A stretch of 64,000 nt of DNA from Protopterus annectens (GCF_019279795.1 NC_056738.1:474605287-474669286); one strand, 5' to 3'. Shown: positions 21,930-34,149, counted from the stretch's first letter. Notes: generated by a model not told the origin, from the sequence alone. Made by a program: numbers and translations.

Positions 21930-23690
21930 ACAGGAGATTACTAGAGTAATGGCCCTGGGTCCTTACAGGCCTAGCCAAGAGTTTATCCCCCAAAAAGAAC
22001 CCTCAGACAGCACCTGTTGCCCCTGTCAATGATTGACAAAGGTGGAACCCCTGGGACAAATTTATGGTTACCCACCCACTCATCAAGGTCGCACTTGAAG
22101 AGGGTCAGCAAGGTACTCTGTTTGGCATCTATGGGAGGTCTATTCCAGAGATGGGGCAAACTCTGGTAGACTGTTATCTCTTCCCTCTGATATAGCTACA
22201 AAGAACATTGTAACAAAGAGTGATCCCTGTGCTAGTCTAGTTACTTTTCTTATTTGATATGTCATCTATTTCATCACATTCCTCCCCATTATGCCATTCA
22301 AACACACAGTTATCCCCTTTTTTCAGTCTTGCTCCTGCATAAAACTCTATTTTTCAGAGAAGTCACTACTGCAGACTGCATCAAAGGAACTAAATCAGGG
22401 CTGACTGACAGTTACAGCTGGCTATAAACTTATAAACTTATGCAAGTTATTGTCTTGCAGACTGTTGTAATCTAAGCAAGCAGCATTTTGCTTTTCTCTC
22501 ACAATTATCTCCATGACGTTCCTAGGCATGGCTACTAACCTAACAGTTCAGTAGTTCTTTGGATTCTTCATGTACATCCAATCCCTATACAATGGTGTCA
22601 CACTTGCTCTCTTCTAGTTCTTAGGCAATTCAGCTTTAGGCCAGTGACATACTAAGATCTGGATCACAGCATGTTCCAGTACACTGGTCTGACTCCTGTG
22701 GACTCTGGAAGGCAGCCCATCTGGTTTCAGTTCTTTATCCTCCCTGGAAGAAGCTTCTTCTCTCTTGCCTGTCCTATTGTCTGTCATACTCTAGCCACTT
22801 TGCTGCAGTACTTTTCCAGGTAAAAGCCCTCTTCCTAATTTCCTTTGGGAAAACTGAAGCCAGGGGACTGGTATGGAACCACTACCAATTTGACTGTAGT
22901 TTTCTCTGTGAAGACTGAAGCAAACTTTATTCAGTATCTCTGATTCATTAAAGTCTTCCATGAAATTCCTCCTATCTTTGTGTAGCCTGGCCAGGTCTGC
23001 CTTCTTTTATTCCTTTTCGCCATATAGTTAAAACAACCTTTGTTATTCTTCTTGACCCTTCTGCCAACTTTCCTTGAATTTTGCTCTTGCTGTTCTCACT
23101 TCCTTTGCTGCCTTTCTGCTTTCCTCCTTAAATTGTTCATCAACAATCTATACAACACTCCTTCTTTTACCTGTTATATATTCTATTCTTTACTCTAATT
23201 ACAAGCCACACATTTTGCCATGTTGTCTTTCTTATTTTTGCCTATTCCCAAAGCCCTATATCCCTGATTGTTCCATCCTGATACAAGTTGGTACCTCATT
23301 TTGCACCCAGACACAGCTCATTTAAGATTCTCATTCCTAGCTAGCATAATCTACTCCCCTTATATACATCACCACCTTGTCTTTATGTTTGCATTGCTTC
23401 CAGTAACATAACGGACATAATTCACTTTGTTTAGGACTATATCCAGGATTCTATCTTTTCCAATAAGTTTCTGCAGCAATCTGTGGAATACTCCATTGGT
23501 CCAAGACCTTGAAGTATTTCTACCTCTTTCTGCTCTAGAACTTGCTGTCTCCGAGTATCCTGTTGGTAAACTCTGATCCTCAAATGTAGAACCCTCTTCA
23601 TTTTATCCAATTTCTTTTATTTCTGCTCCAGTTTCCCAGCCTCCTCCTTTGCCATGTCTAAAGGAGCATTGCATTATGTTGTTCCTCAGA
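21930..23690 (-). pseudogene. CR1 LINE ORF2 with internal deletion
   Basis: Minus-strand translation of 23340-22500 gives the pre-RT region (KKNNKGCFNYMAKRNKRR, FASVFTEKT) and early RT (PKNWKRASVTPLYRD, NPKNYQTVRLVAMPRNVMEI). These match the tetrapod-type CR1 pattern DNKKGFFKYI...FASVF...GNYRPVSLTSVPGKVME. The middle RT is missing. The 3' end at 21930-22240 matches the 3' end of the neighbouring CR1 copy at 23720-24000. Many stops are present. The boundary with the next copy near 23690 is approximate. Confidence 0.7.
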
Positions 23691-24745
23691 TCATTAATGT
23701 TTTGTCAAATGATGGATGGTCAAAAGGTATAGGTTCATAGGTGTGTACTAGGCTAATGGCCCTGGAGCCTTTACAAGCCTAGCCCATAGGATTACCCTGA
23801 CATCGTGCCACCCGACCTTAGTTCCCAGTGCCTCTGTTGAGTAAAGCCACTGGAGTGATTTCTGGGGTGAATTTTCTATTTCCCATCCACTCATCAAGAT
23901 TTCTCTTGAAGAGGGCCAGTGAGGTGCTCTGCTTGACATGCATGAAAAGTCTATTCCATAGCATGGGCAGTATCTGGGTTATGAACCTGTCCCTCCAGCA
24001 TGTTTTGTTGATTGTGGTAATGAGGTTAAGGTCTCTGGAGCATGTGGTGTGGATGGATTGGGATTTCTTTAGATGTAGCATTTCTAACAGAGCTGGGTCA
24101 GACATGGGTTTGTAAGTCAAGCAGAGATCGCTTCTAAGTAGGCGATATGAGACAGAGAATAGCTGGAGTTTTTTGAGTCTGTCCATAGGACAAATGTTTA
24201 AGGCCTAGGATCCTCTTTGTGAGGTACTTTTGTGGCCTCTCCAGTTGTTGTGTTTAGTGAGGTTCATGCCAAATGGGGCACTGTACTCAATGACTGGCCT
24301 AATGAGGGAAGAGTAGAGAGAAACAATGACCTCTTTCTTCCTGGATACAAAACCCTTAGTAATGAGATGTGCCACATAGAAGAACTTTCTGACCACAGTG
24401 GCAATGTGGTCATCAAAAGAGAAGTTGCTGTCAACCTGTGTTCCCAGATTTCGTATAATGCCTTCTGTGTTCACTGGACTACCATCGATGTGGTAATTCA
24501 TGGGAACTGGGTTTTTTCCAAAAGGGATGATGACACATTGTTTGGTATTGAGCTTAAGGCCATGGTTCTGGGACCAGTCATTGGTCTCAGTGAGGCCTTT
24601 CTGTAGGATGTCAACATCACTTGGGGAGTTAGTAATATCTCCCAACTTGCAATCATCTGTGAACTTTGTCAGCCAGAGTCCCTTCATGTTGCCCTGGACT
24701 TCAGAGAAGTAGATACCAAACAGGAGAGGACCCAGGACCGTATGT
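23690..24745 (-). pseudogene. CR1 LINE RT C-terminal half
   Basis: On the minus strand, GPLLFGIYFSEVQGN-like sequence leads into KFTDDCKLG, the catalytic box with T for the usual A. Next come LQKGLTETNDWSQNHGLKLN, SLYSSLIRPVIEYSAP, and after a frameshift near 24190 the C-terminus MLWNRLFMHVKQSTSLALFK. The 5' part is absent. Two long open stretches remain (24205-24687 and 23818-24186), which suggests a younger copy than its neighbour at 21930-23690. Confidence 0.8.
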
Positions 24746-26860
24746 CTGATGATTGAGAAATAATGAATGTTAGCATGTGTGAATGTGAAACTGACTGATT
24801 ATAGTGTGTGTGTGTATCTGTATGTTTTAGTGTAGTGTATGTAAATCTGTAATGTAATTTTGAGCTGGGTTTAAGTGCTGTCAATGTCAGGAGGAGGAAC
24901 TGGGATTGTGGAACATTAATATTTTTTTAGGGGGGTTCTTATTCCGGAAGTTGTCTTTAGAGAGTGTGAGCATGAGTGCTTCTGGTTAAGGGTTAGAGTG
25001 CTAAAGAAGGGTGATAGATTTAGTGTGGTGTGCTTGACAGTGTTTGCGATGGGCTGGTGGTGTATGAGTGAGTGACTCCAGGTAATGCTTAGAATAAGCG
25101 CTAAGGAAGGTGATGTATTTATTGCTGTGCATGTCTGGTGGTTGTGTATGTGGTGTGTGTTTGAATGTTCTATGTAGTGATAGGTGTTACCGAAAAGGTT
25201 TTTATAAGGAAAGTTGTAAGCAGGAGGTTAGCATCAGGGGCAGTATTAGGGCTAACATGCATTAGTAAGATGGTGTAAGGGGAGGGGACCAAGTTTAGTA
25301 CTACATGCTGACCTTAAATGTGCCTCTGCCTCTAATCCAGCCCTATATTTTACCTTACAAAAGTTTTATTCCAAATTGAAACAAGTTTGGCCTGAATGTT
25401 GTGGTATGACTTTGTTATGGGATCATAAAAGGAAACAATTTTTTTTCTACAATCTTTTTCAATGTCATATTTTTTTACATTTCAATGCTTTTACATTTTG
25501 ATAATTTGTCCTAAACCTTGATCCACCAAGACTTCTTCTCTCCTGTACCTTGGCTGCAAGGCACCTACCTTATATTGTAATCCCTCACTCTATCATAGGT
25601 TGATGTTTACTCTACACCATGAGCTTCCATTTGATGCTCTGTTTTACCTAAGTGTCTGTTTAACCCCCATCCATCCCTTTTCTGTCATTCCTTTAACTAT
25701 AATCAGGCACCTTCATGTCACCAGGCCTTGCTTCTATGACAGCTGCAATGCCCATGTCCTGCCTGGCATCATCGCTTACAGCTCTTCATTATTTCTACCA
25801 AATCTAATATTTCAGAGTAATGCTACCTGAGCTCATACTCCAAACCTCTTCTGTCCTGCTTTTATATTCTATGATTTTCTAAGCTCTACTGATGAAATAA
25901 GTGCTCCTTTCTGCTTCTGTCATACCTCCTTCCATTCCATCTGAGTTTAAGCTTTTGTCATTGGAATCAAGCTTTCAAATTCATGTCTAAGTTTTGCTAA
26001 CCCTCATCAGTTAAGACAGAACCTTTGTCTGTGCGTTGTGTTCTTCTTTTGCTACTGAGGTTAAGTTTTAAAGCTCAATAGAGATAGAAGAATGAGGCAA
26101 TCCACACCAACCTGCAGTCAAAAACAGTTTAATCCAAAAAATCAATTACCTACAATAATCATCAGCTTCAGTATATTGCACACCATATCAAGGGACCTTG
26201 TTTTCTTGGTATAGCTGCAATATAAGTCTATGAATCCAGCAATTTATCAATTAATTAATTAATTAATTAATTATTAATTAAGCAAATCAAATAAGTATAA
26301 AGCTGTTAACCTGAACCTGATGGACTGATAAATCAATTAATACATTTAGGCACTGAAAACTCAAGTCTTGAGTAAGTAAGGAAAGCAACTGCCCTGGCTT
26401 ATATACACACACAAGGAAACATGCAGTACTTTCTGTAAACTTGCAGCTGTGGAAATGATTTTTTTGGATATTTTATGACATTGATACATACTAGCTTCCC
26501 AAATCTGCTAGATTGTATGTAAAAGATATTCCTGTGAAGCATGGCTACTTCCCCTTTTTAAGGACACTATCTTACTCAGCCATCAAATTCAAAAAAATCA
26601 TAGCATTAACTACGGCTTTGTAACAAATATGATTGCCTCATATATTTTATAACTTAAATGCAAAACTCTGAGTAATACAGGATTATTAAACATGCTCACT
26701 TATAATCATATCACAATAAGCTAGCAAACAGTTTACCTTCATTTGAAAAACAAACAAAAAAAAAAACACCCAAAAGAGTGGAAATTCAAAACTGGGGAAA
26801 TAAAACTAAAAAACGCCACCAAACCTGTACAGAATGGTAACACTTGACTTATATACAAGA
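24746..26860. other. Mostly unassigned; GT-rich stretch and (ATTA)n
   Basis: 24780-25180 is GT/TG-rich low-complexity sequence. An (ATTA)n run lies at about 26250-26281. The rest carries no recognised motif. Confidence 0.4.
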
Positions 26861-26867
26861 AAAAGAC

Positions 26868-26910
26868 TAAGCGCTTTCAGCCTGTAGCTCCCAGGGCTTC
26901 ATTAGAGTAA
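26868..26910 (-). ncRNA. Hammerhead-ribozyme-like core at the PLE 3' end
   Basis: On the minus strand CTAATGA (26899-26905; canonical CTGATGA with one change) is followed by AGCC...GGCT as stem II, GAAA (26875-26878), then GCGCTTAGTC. The palindrome AAGCGCTT (26869-26876) would form a minimal stem III. ACT before and AGT after could form the base of stem I. It lies downstream of the GIY-YIG ORF, where Penelope-like elements carry such ribozymes. Confidence 0.5.
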
Positions 26911-29900
26911 CTGTTAAAATTCAAATGCAATCTAAAATAAACTTCTTAACACAGTCACATGTTCAATGTAATCGGGAAATGAATGAATAATTATTTAAAA
27001 AGACAGTACATCAGCATGAGTAAAGTGTTGTGTTCAATAGAAATCACCTTAAAATATACATATAAATATATATTAATTCACTTATAGCAAATTATTATAA
27101 AGTGATAGTGCTAATAAAATAATATGAATATGCTATATAACTTAGTTAAAAATAACTAATTTAAAATTGTTGAATAAAAATATTGGATAAAAATATACAC
27201 TGGTTAGCCCTTGCAAGTTTTAAACTCAGGACCCTATGCACTTTAGTCACAACAGTTAACCACTACACCATGACTTCTTTCTTATTTATTTAAACACTTC
27301 ATAATAACTACATTGTACTATATGTATTTAGGAAACCAAGGAACCAGAAAAAAACAGACCTTAAATATAATATTTTCAGATCTCCAGTGCCCTTAAATTT
27401 AACACCAGAGCTAAAGAGATATTGTCATTTATGCCAGGATAAACTGTGGCAATAGTTCTTAGTTGCCACTCAAACACCAGTTTCTCAAGATATAAGTTCA
27501 AATCTCCACCCCTACCATAATCAAACACTCTGTCAATGACAAAGAACAGACATTTTTTTGAAATTATTACAGTTCTTAGACTGCATATATAATGCATTCT
27601 CTTTTTTCTCTTTCCTGATGTCTCTATTGTGTTCTAATATCCTTTCCTTAAGTTTTCTAGTGGTTTTACCCACATAGAAACCTGGACAGGACATACAGCT
27701 AGCTAAGTAGATCACCACCTTGGTGTTGCAGTTGCATTTACCAGGACAGTGAAGGGTATGATAATCACCATCAATAGCAACATATGGACCTGTATTAATA
27801 AATTTACAGGCCTTACAAGCATTACACTTTGACATTTTGGAGACTAAACCTCTTGTTTTTATTTGTTGCTTCTCCAATAAGTTTTTAATGTTGGGACCCC
27901 TACTATAGGTAATTCTAGGAAAGAATCCTAGTATGTTCATAGTATCTTGATCAAAAATTGTCTTCCAAGTGTTATGAACTATGGATGTAATTGTCAAGGC
28001 ATCCTTATTGTGTGGGACAACTAACATACTGTCAGTTGACAAAACTTTTTTGTTGTCGTCATTATTAACACTTGATTCTGTGTTTAATATTGGAATAAAT
28101 ATGTTGTTCCTGTTCTGCATAACATAATTTCTAGTTTTACTCAACATTTTAAATGGGTATGCTCTGTCTCAAAACATGCCAATTAATGTATATATATATT
28201 TCTCAAAAATCAGTGTCATTGCTTGTTAATCTTGAAATTCATACCATTTGTCCTTTCACTATGCTTTTCTTTTGATTCATAGGATGGCAACTGTTGTAGT
28301 AGAGAAAGGAATTAGAATATGTTTCCTTCCTAAAAATCATTGATTGTAGTTTCTTGTTAGACCTGTCCAGCACCAGTCTTGTATCAAGGTAATCTATACT
28401 CTCTACAGCTATCTTGTATGTAACCCTTAAAAATGAAGTAGTAGAGTTAAGATAAGTGATAACAGATGCTAGTTCTTCCTGGGTACCTTTCCAAAAAATC
28501 AATATATCATCCACAAATCTTAGCCATGTTATAATTTTGCTGTAATAAATTGATGGAAACACACATTCCCGTTCCCATTGGGCTTACACCAAACTGGCAT
28601 AGATAGGTGCAGATTTGGCCCCCATGGCTACCCCTGATATTTGATGAAAAAGTTCTCCTTCAAAACCTACAAAATTATTGTTCAACACCAAGTCCATTAG
28701 TTCCATTGATAATTGTCTTTTAACATTGCCTAAATCGTTCTCCACCATTAAGGTTTCTTGAAATAATTTCAAACCTTCATTGTGTGGGATAACTGTAAAT
28801 TAGTTCATCACACCAATAGTGACAAATAAAAAATCATCTGGAATTACAATATCCCTCAAAATCTGTAGACAGTGCCATGAATCTTTCAGTACATGAACAT
28901 AGTTGCTTAACAATGGCTTTGAACAAAAATCAGTGTATGCAGCCATAGGTTCTGTTCTAGAGCCTGTTGCTGCCACAATTCATCTAAATGGCAGGTCTTG
29001 TAAATCCTTGTGGATTTTCAGAATCCGAAAGATATAGGGTGTCACAGGAGACTCAAGGACCAAATATTTGTATACAGCTGAATCCAATAATCCTCGAGTT
29101 AAAAAAATCATATAACATCCAATCAATTTAGCATATGCCGTACACAATTCATTCTTTGAAACTCTTTCATAAGTAGAATTATCATTCAGTAACTCATATA
29201 TTTTAAATACATAGTCATTGCGGTCCATCAGAATAACCCACCCCCCACTCTTGTTGGGTTTCATAGCTCTAACATGGTGGTCATTATACAATTGCTTGAA
29301 TGCATCCTTTTCGTTACATGTTAAATTATCGCTATCCTTTGTAACATTGTGAAAAATATCACGTATCCCTTTCTCACATTTAGTATTAAACAGTGCAACA
29401 GAATTATTCATTGGTGGTAAAAAGTGCTTTTTTCTTTTCAGGATTTTCTTGTCATTAAAAAGTTCATCTTTATCATGAAAAAACATTCTTAAATTCAGCT
29501 GCCTAGTAAAAGGCTTTAGATTAGCAAGAACCTTGGCAATATCCAATGAAAAACTAGGTACAAAAGAGAAACCTTTGCTAAGAACAGACATATGGTTGTC
29601 ATTTATACAAATTTGAGAAAAATTGTAAACAGAAAAAACATCTTTAATAATGACATTACATCTTAGCTCATCATTAAGTTCAGTGGGTTCAAAGTCTTGG
29701 TTTGATGAAAAATAATCAAAAAATGAACCATCACAGCTTATCGTTTCCCTTGAAAGGAGCGATTTCTCCATTGCCCCCCCCCCTCCCCCAGTTCCTCTGA
29801 TTCCCCTGGTTCCTGTTGATTAACCTCTGCGACTTTCTGGGTAGTTCTGGTGATGCTAAAAAATTACTTTCCCTGTTGTTAACATTCCTATCATTATGAC

Positions 29901-30200
29901 CTGTGTCATCAGAAAATTGCTCACCACAGTCATTGAAACCTTTGTTTCTGTAGGTAGGTAAAGGGTATACTGTTTTGTTAGCATATTCCTGTGTATTCCT
30001 TTATAACCTTTTTAGTTTTCTAGCAATGTTCTGTTTCACTAATTTATCAGAATCATTAAGAATAGATGTATACAGATTTTTGTTTGTCTCACATAACAAA
30101 TCCTTCATAATGTTATTGTTCATATCAGTCAATTGCTTTTATAAGCTCAACAATTTGTGCTCATTTTCTTTAATAATGATACGTACCAATTCCAGACCAG
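26911..30200 (-). mobile_element. Penelope-like element 1 (RT plus GIY-YIG endonuclease), degraded
   Basis: One minus-strand coding region broken into several ORFs. The N-terminal part runs from about 30200 with stops (KLVKQNIARKLKRL). It continues at 28980-29771 with the pre-RT and PNKSGGWVILMDRNDY block and RILKIHKDLQDLPFR. RT parts follow: FVGFEGELFHQISGVAMGAK (28584-28772) and RFVDDILIFW (about 28500), the catalytic aspartates intact. 27533-28147 carries cysteine pairs (CNACKACKF, CPGKCNCN) and a GIY-YIG nuclease with VVIYLASC, CPGFYVGKTTRKLKER and EH. This RT to GIY-YIG order defines Penelope-like elements. Frameshifts near 28570, 28780 and 28960 disable it. Confidence 0.88.
27185..27275 (-). 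mobile_element. tRNA-derived SINE head
   Basis: The minus strand reads TGGTGTAGTGGTTAACTG (A box) and GGGTCCTGAGTTTAAAAC (B-box-like), spaced as in a tRNA gene. It resembles the piece at 31265-31345. It lies in the 3' untranslated part of Penelope-like element 1. Confidence 0.5.
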
Positions 30201-30209
30201 TGTGATCGA

Positions 30210-30915
30210 AAAACTCCAACAGTTACAACACAACACAAACACTTAATAGATATCTGCTAAACAAAGCAATGCAGTCTCACAATGAAAATAGACTTAGCAT
30301 TAAAACTTCTCTGCCCTTGAAACTCTCATTCATTGAAGCAGCATTGAAACCAACATTCAAAGAAAATACATTTTGCCAGTGGCAGATAAAGATTAACTTT
30401 GGTCTGTTTTCAAATCATAGGCCCTTGCACATGAAACATGCACGTGCTCTTTGATACACCTTCCTGATTATATTAAATTATATTCCTTGTACAATGCAGT
30501 ACAGTTGTTAGAGAGCATTTTAAATGTATTGTTTTGAACATTTTTCCAATAAACAATGAAACAAAATGCATGCACCAACTGTCTAATTCAGAACATTTCT
30601 ATCATAAAAGTCTACTCAAAATTCTACAGTCCACCAGTAACAGTTCACCAGTATCAGTAAATATGCACAATCTCTGAAGTCATAAAAGTCATCTAAATAA
30701 TTCCCACATTAAAGAAATATGTAACTAATGAAGAGGTTGTTGCTAGCAAACAACTTGATATTTCATTGTTTCATCTACAAGTAAAGTGCCTGTTGCTCTT
30801 GAGGAATAAATTGTCTATGTTGCATTAAAAAATAAGCTAGTAATATTGCAATAGGGAATGGATGACAACAGTTTCATTGTTACTAGGTATATTTGCCAAA
30901 AAGTACTGCAGTATC
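30210..30915. other. No recognised feature
   Basis: Unassigned AT-rich sequence upstream of Penelope-like element 1. Confidence 0.4.
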
Positions 30916-30919
30916 CACC

Positions 30920-31030
30920 CCCCTTTACAACACAGTACAGTATCAGCAATGCATCTACCTAATGTGGGAGTAGACCCCACAGCCTTCTGCAACAAAAGTA
31001 CACTACCTGTTGTGCTATTAACAATACAAG
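30920..31030 (-). mobile_element. tRNA-like SINE piece
   Basis: The minus strand reads GCACAACAGGTAGTGTACTT followed by TGTGGGGTCTACTCCCACA, a B-box-like arm closed by a stem. A tRNA-like arrangement is plausible, but the A box is poor. Confidence 0.35.
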
Positions 31031-31139
31031 CAGACTCAGCATAAGCAGCACTAAACTTTAGTTCACCTTCAGCTCTCAGCTCCTTGTAAAATCTACTCGA
31101 CACTCAGCTGTATCTCTGAACTTTGCAGCACAAGAAATC

Positions 31140-31600
31140 TGGAAAAATTCAAAAATCCAACATTTATCGGAGGGGGGGGGGCAAAAGCCCAAAAACCAGC
31201 AACTCATTTTAAACATTGCATGTATAATGTTGGAAAGTTGCTAGAATAGGATGCCGTGTTACCACCATGCATTTTACTGCCAAGTCTTAAACCCAGGACC
31301 CTGTGCAAATAAGTCACATAAACATGCCACTATGCCAAAGCAGCTGTTTTGAGAACATAGCTCTCAACCTCTTAGCAAAAGACACCTGGACAAAGTCAGT
31401 AATGGGGGAATACAGCCCCCAAACATATTCAGTGAATTCAGTTCTCACCATAGATCTCTACCTTAGCACAAAAAACCTGGACGAAGCCAATAATGGGGAA
31501 ATACAGTAAAAAAATAGGGACAAATTTCAAATATCCAATCTTATAAACTTAGAAAATTGCTAGAATAAAGAGTTTCGTGTTACCATGTAATTTCAGAAGA
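31140..31600. repeat. Local duplicated segments
   Basis: Two pairs of similar segments. AAATTGCTAGAATA...GTGTTACCA-type sequence occurs at about 31230-31265 and 31550-31587. ACCTGGACAAAGTCAGTAAT plus GGGGGAATACAG occurs at about 31384-31415 and 31469-31503. They look like diverged copies of one short unit mixed with SINE fragments. Confidence 0.45.
31265..31345 (-). mobile_element. tRNA-derived SINE head
   Basis: The minus strand reads TTTGGCATAGTGGCATGTTT (A box) and AGGGTCCTGGGTTTAAGAC (B-box-like). It belongs to the same family as 27185-27275. Confidence 0.5.
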
Positions 31601-31639
31601 ATATGAAGTCTGAAATTCAAATGCCTGTTATTTTTATTT

Positions 31640-31800
31640 AACATGCTAACCAGGAAAATCTGAATTGGAACAAAAGCCAACTTTTAGCAGATCGAAACAC
31701 TCCAGACATATAGACTCCACACAGAAGGTACCCTAGCCAAGATTCAAACCAGAGAACCTGTAGCTGTCAGCAAACAGTGCTACCTGTGCACCACTGCACT
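31640..31800 (-). mobile_element. tRNA-derived SINE (same family as 10203-10455)
   Basis: The minus strand carries GTGGTGCACAGGTAGCACTG, GGTTTGAATCTTGGCTAGGG, CTTCTGTGTGGAGTCTATAT and a tail with TCTGCTAAAAGTTGGCTTTT. The central part is deleted relative to 10203-10455. Confidence 0.65.
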
Positions 31801-31904
31801 ACTAATTTTACAAAGAAAAACAAACATTCAGAAATTACAGATTTTATGAAGAACAGAACAAATATGGGGTAAAAATCTGTTTTTATTTACAAATGGTGAT
31901 GGGT

Positions 31905-31990
31905 AGGGAAGTCAGGCCCTTGCCACCTGCACTTAAGGTACAGGGTTCAAGCCTGACCTCTCTAGCCACCAGCAGATAGTGACTGAGGCA
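31905..31990 (+). mobile_element. tRNA-like SINE head next to CA repeat
   Basis: The plus strand reads GATGGGTAGGGAAGTCAGGC, then GGTACAGGGTTCAAGCCTGAC, a good B box. The CA microsatellite follows directly. Confidence 0.4.
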
Positions 31991-31992
31991 TT

Positions 31993-31994
<2 letters not shown>

Positions 31995-32083
<89 letters not shown>
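31995..32083 (+). repeat. (CA)n microsatellite
   Basis: Uninterrupted CA run of about 44 units. It is followed by two diverged copies of a unit, CACTGGCTAAAGCATAATA plus GCAGCTCA..TTCCC, at about 32086-32131 and 32133-32174. Confidence 0.95.
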
Positions 32084-32088
<5 letters not shown>

Positions 32089-32444
32089 TGGCTAAAGCAT
32101 AATATGAACAGCAGCTCATTTTCCCACACACACACTGGCTAAAGCATAATACGAATGGCAGCTCACTTTCCCGGCTAAAAGCTTCTATTACACTTTCCCT
32201 GCTAACACACACATTACAGTTACACTTACAAAATTACACATTACACTTTCCCTGCTAACCTGAATAAAATTACACTTACCGCTCTGTCCAATGTACAGCT
32301 TCCCTCATGGCTGCTTTCCACACACAGCTTACCTTTGGTTTCAGGTTTGGCTGGTGGCTGGTTTCTGTTTTCTGTGATAGGCTGAAGGCTCCAGCCTGCG
32401 GGTGATGCAGTCCAGTCTTCTCTGCGTGCGGGTGACGACAACTG

Positions 32445-32557
32445 CACAGACTTCTAGGTTGCAGGGCAGAGATGCCTTTTTCCCTTATCCAGACTGCCTA
32501 ACAGGCAGTTTGGATAAGGGAGAAAGGCATCTCTGCCCTGCAACCCAGAAGTCTGTG
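32445..32557. repeat. Near-perfect palindrome (about 55-bp arms)
   Basis: The left arm from CACAGACTTCT to CCAGACTGCCT pairs with the right arm from AGGCAGTTTGG to AGAAGTCTGTG across a 3-base spacer AAC (about 32500). Only a few positions mismatch. As DNA it would form a cruciform; as RNA, a long hairpin. No ORF or transposon flank is obvious. It could be a foldback element, an RNA hairpin precursor or an assembly artefact. Confidence 0.85.
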
Positions 32558-32559
32558 CT

Positions 32560-33480
32560 GTGAGCATGCATGGCATTTTTTTTTTGTGAGGTTTTTTTTT
32601 TGTTTTTTTGTTTTTTTCCTGTTTTGATTTTATGTTTGCCATTTTTTTTTCTTCTCTTTTTACAGGTGGGAGGGCTGAAGTCCTGCAGTTCTATAGCACG
32701 AGCTACCCCTGAGTACCTTCTCATTGTTCCACAACTCATTGTGGACAGTACTATGTCCTTCCCTCCTGTTCAGGGCAGTTAGACAAATCCATTTGTGGTG
32801 TTAATAAGGCAAGCAAAAAATAAGGGACATCAGCATCTCTTGCATTGACAATACATCCATTGCAGACCAGTTAGTTACCTCAGATCCACTATTTGATGTC
32901 CTTGAGCATCCAGGTGTAATATGCAAAGTAAGCAATTCCAGGTGAGTGTCATATATAATGGAATTGTCCGAATTACCAGCAGCAACCTGATTGATTGCAT
33001 TCTGTGTGTCTATGTGCTGAAATCTGCTGCAGACTATAAAAACACATTCAGTACAAACCGGTTGTCCCTACAAACTGCATCAGTATAAGCTGTGGTCAAA
33101 TGATATGGAATCAGGAAGCAAGTGGAAAAGTAAATACAAATATATGTTTATTATTCTTAGTAAACATAATGCCTCTGAAGTAAACAGAGCAAAAACTACA
33201 TTATCTCAGAAAGCGAAAGTCCATAGTTCGTTTGAAGTAAATAAAGTAAAAATTACATATTTTACAATCAGAAAGCTCATTTTGCATGATGAAAGGATAA
33301 TGATGGCAAAGAAGAAACAGTAAAAAATAATCATTTGCACAAGATCTTTAACTCAGAAATCAAAAGAAGCAAAGAGTGTGAGGAAGGATACCTATTAGTC
33401 TTTGGGGTTTCTGCTAGCATAGATTTGTTCTGCCTTGGGACTTGTGAATGGATTGGTATGCTAGGCTGACTTATATACCT
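32560..33480. other. No recognised gene; poly-T tract
   Basis: 32577-32660 is T-rich with G interruptions. The segment 33433-33483 (GGACTTGTGAATGGATTGGT onward) is similar to 51885-51935, so it belongs to a dispersed repeat. Nothing else recognised. Confidence 0.4.
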
Positions 33481-33483
33481 CTC

Positions 33484-34143
33484 CACATTCAGCTTTGGTG
33501 AATATTCAAACTCTGTACTTAAAGGTTCTTGTTACCGCCACACATTCAGCTTTGGTGAATATCCTAACTCTGTTTAAAGGTTCCTGTTACCTCTAAACAT
33601 TCAGCTTTGGTAAGTATTATAACTCTGTACTTAAAGGTTCTTGTTTCCTCCACACATTCCGCTTTGGTGAATATTCTATCTCTGTGCTTAATGGTTCCTG
33701 TTACCTCTGCACATTCAGCTTTGGTGAATATTCTAACTCTGCGTTTAAAGGCTCTTGTTGCCTCTACATATACTGTTTTGGTGAATACAATAACTCTGTT
33801 TTTAAAGGCAACCATTACCCCTGTACATTCAGCTTTTGTGAGTATTCTAACTCTGTGTTTAAAGGTTCCTATCACCTCAAAGTGTTCAGTTTTGCTAAGT
33901 ATATTAACTCAGTGTTTAAAGGTTCCTGTCACCTCTCCATATACAAGTCTGCATAAGGTCTGCATATACACTATCTCTGTGTTTAAAGGTAACCATTACC
34001 CCTACACATTCATATTTGGTGAGTATTGTAACTCTGTGTTTAAAGGTTTCTATCCCCTGTGCGTGTTCGGCTTTGGTGAGTATACTAACTCTGTGTTTAA
34101 AGGTTCCTGTTACCGCTGTGCATTCAACCTTGGAAAGTATATT
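33484..34143 (+). repeat. 57-bp minisatellite, about 12 copies
   Basis: Consensus-like unit CACATTCAGCTTTGGTGAAT, ATTCTAACTCTGTGTTTAAA, GGTTCCTGTTACCTCTA. Copies start near 33484, 33541, 33597, 33653, 33710, 33767, 33824, 33881, 33940, 34005, 34061 and 34119. Because 57 is a multiple of three, both strands hold long repeating ORFs (33607-34191 plus, 33564-33875 minus). Copies with indels and no family motif argue against a gene. Confidence 0.9.
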
Positions 34144-34149
34144 ATGTGT

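Noticed and set aside
27185..27275. Functional tRNA genes among the tRNA-like boxes (also 31265, 31905, 61735)
   Set aside because: Boxes are present, but acceptor and anticodon stems do not pair convincingly, and several share a family body. SINE heads explain them better.
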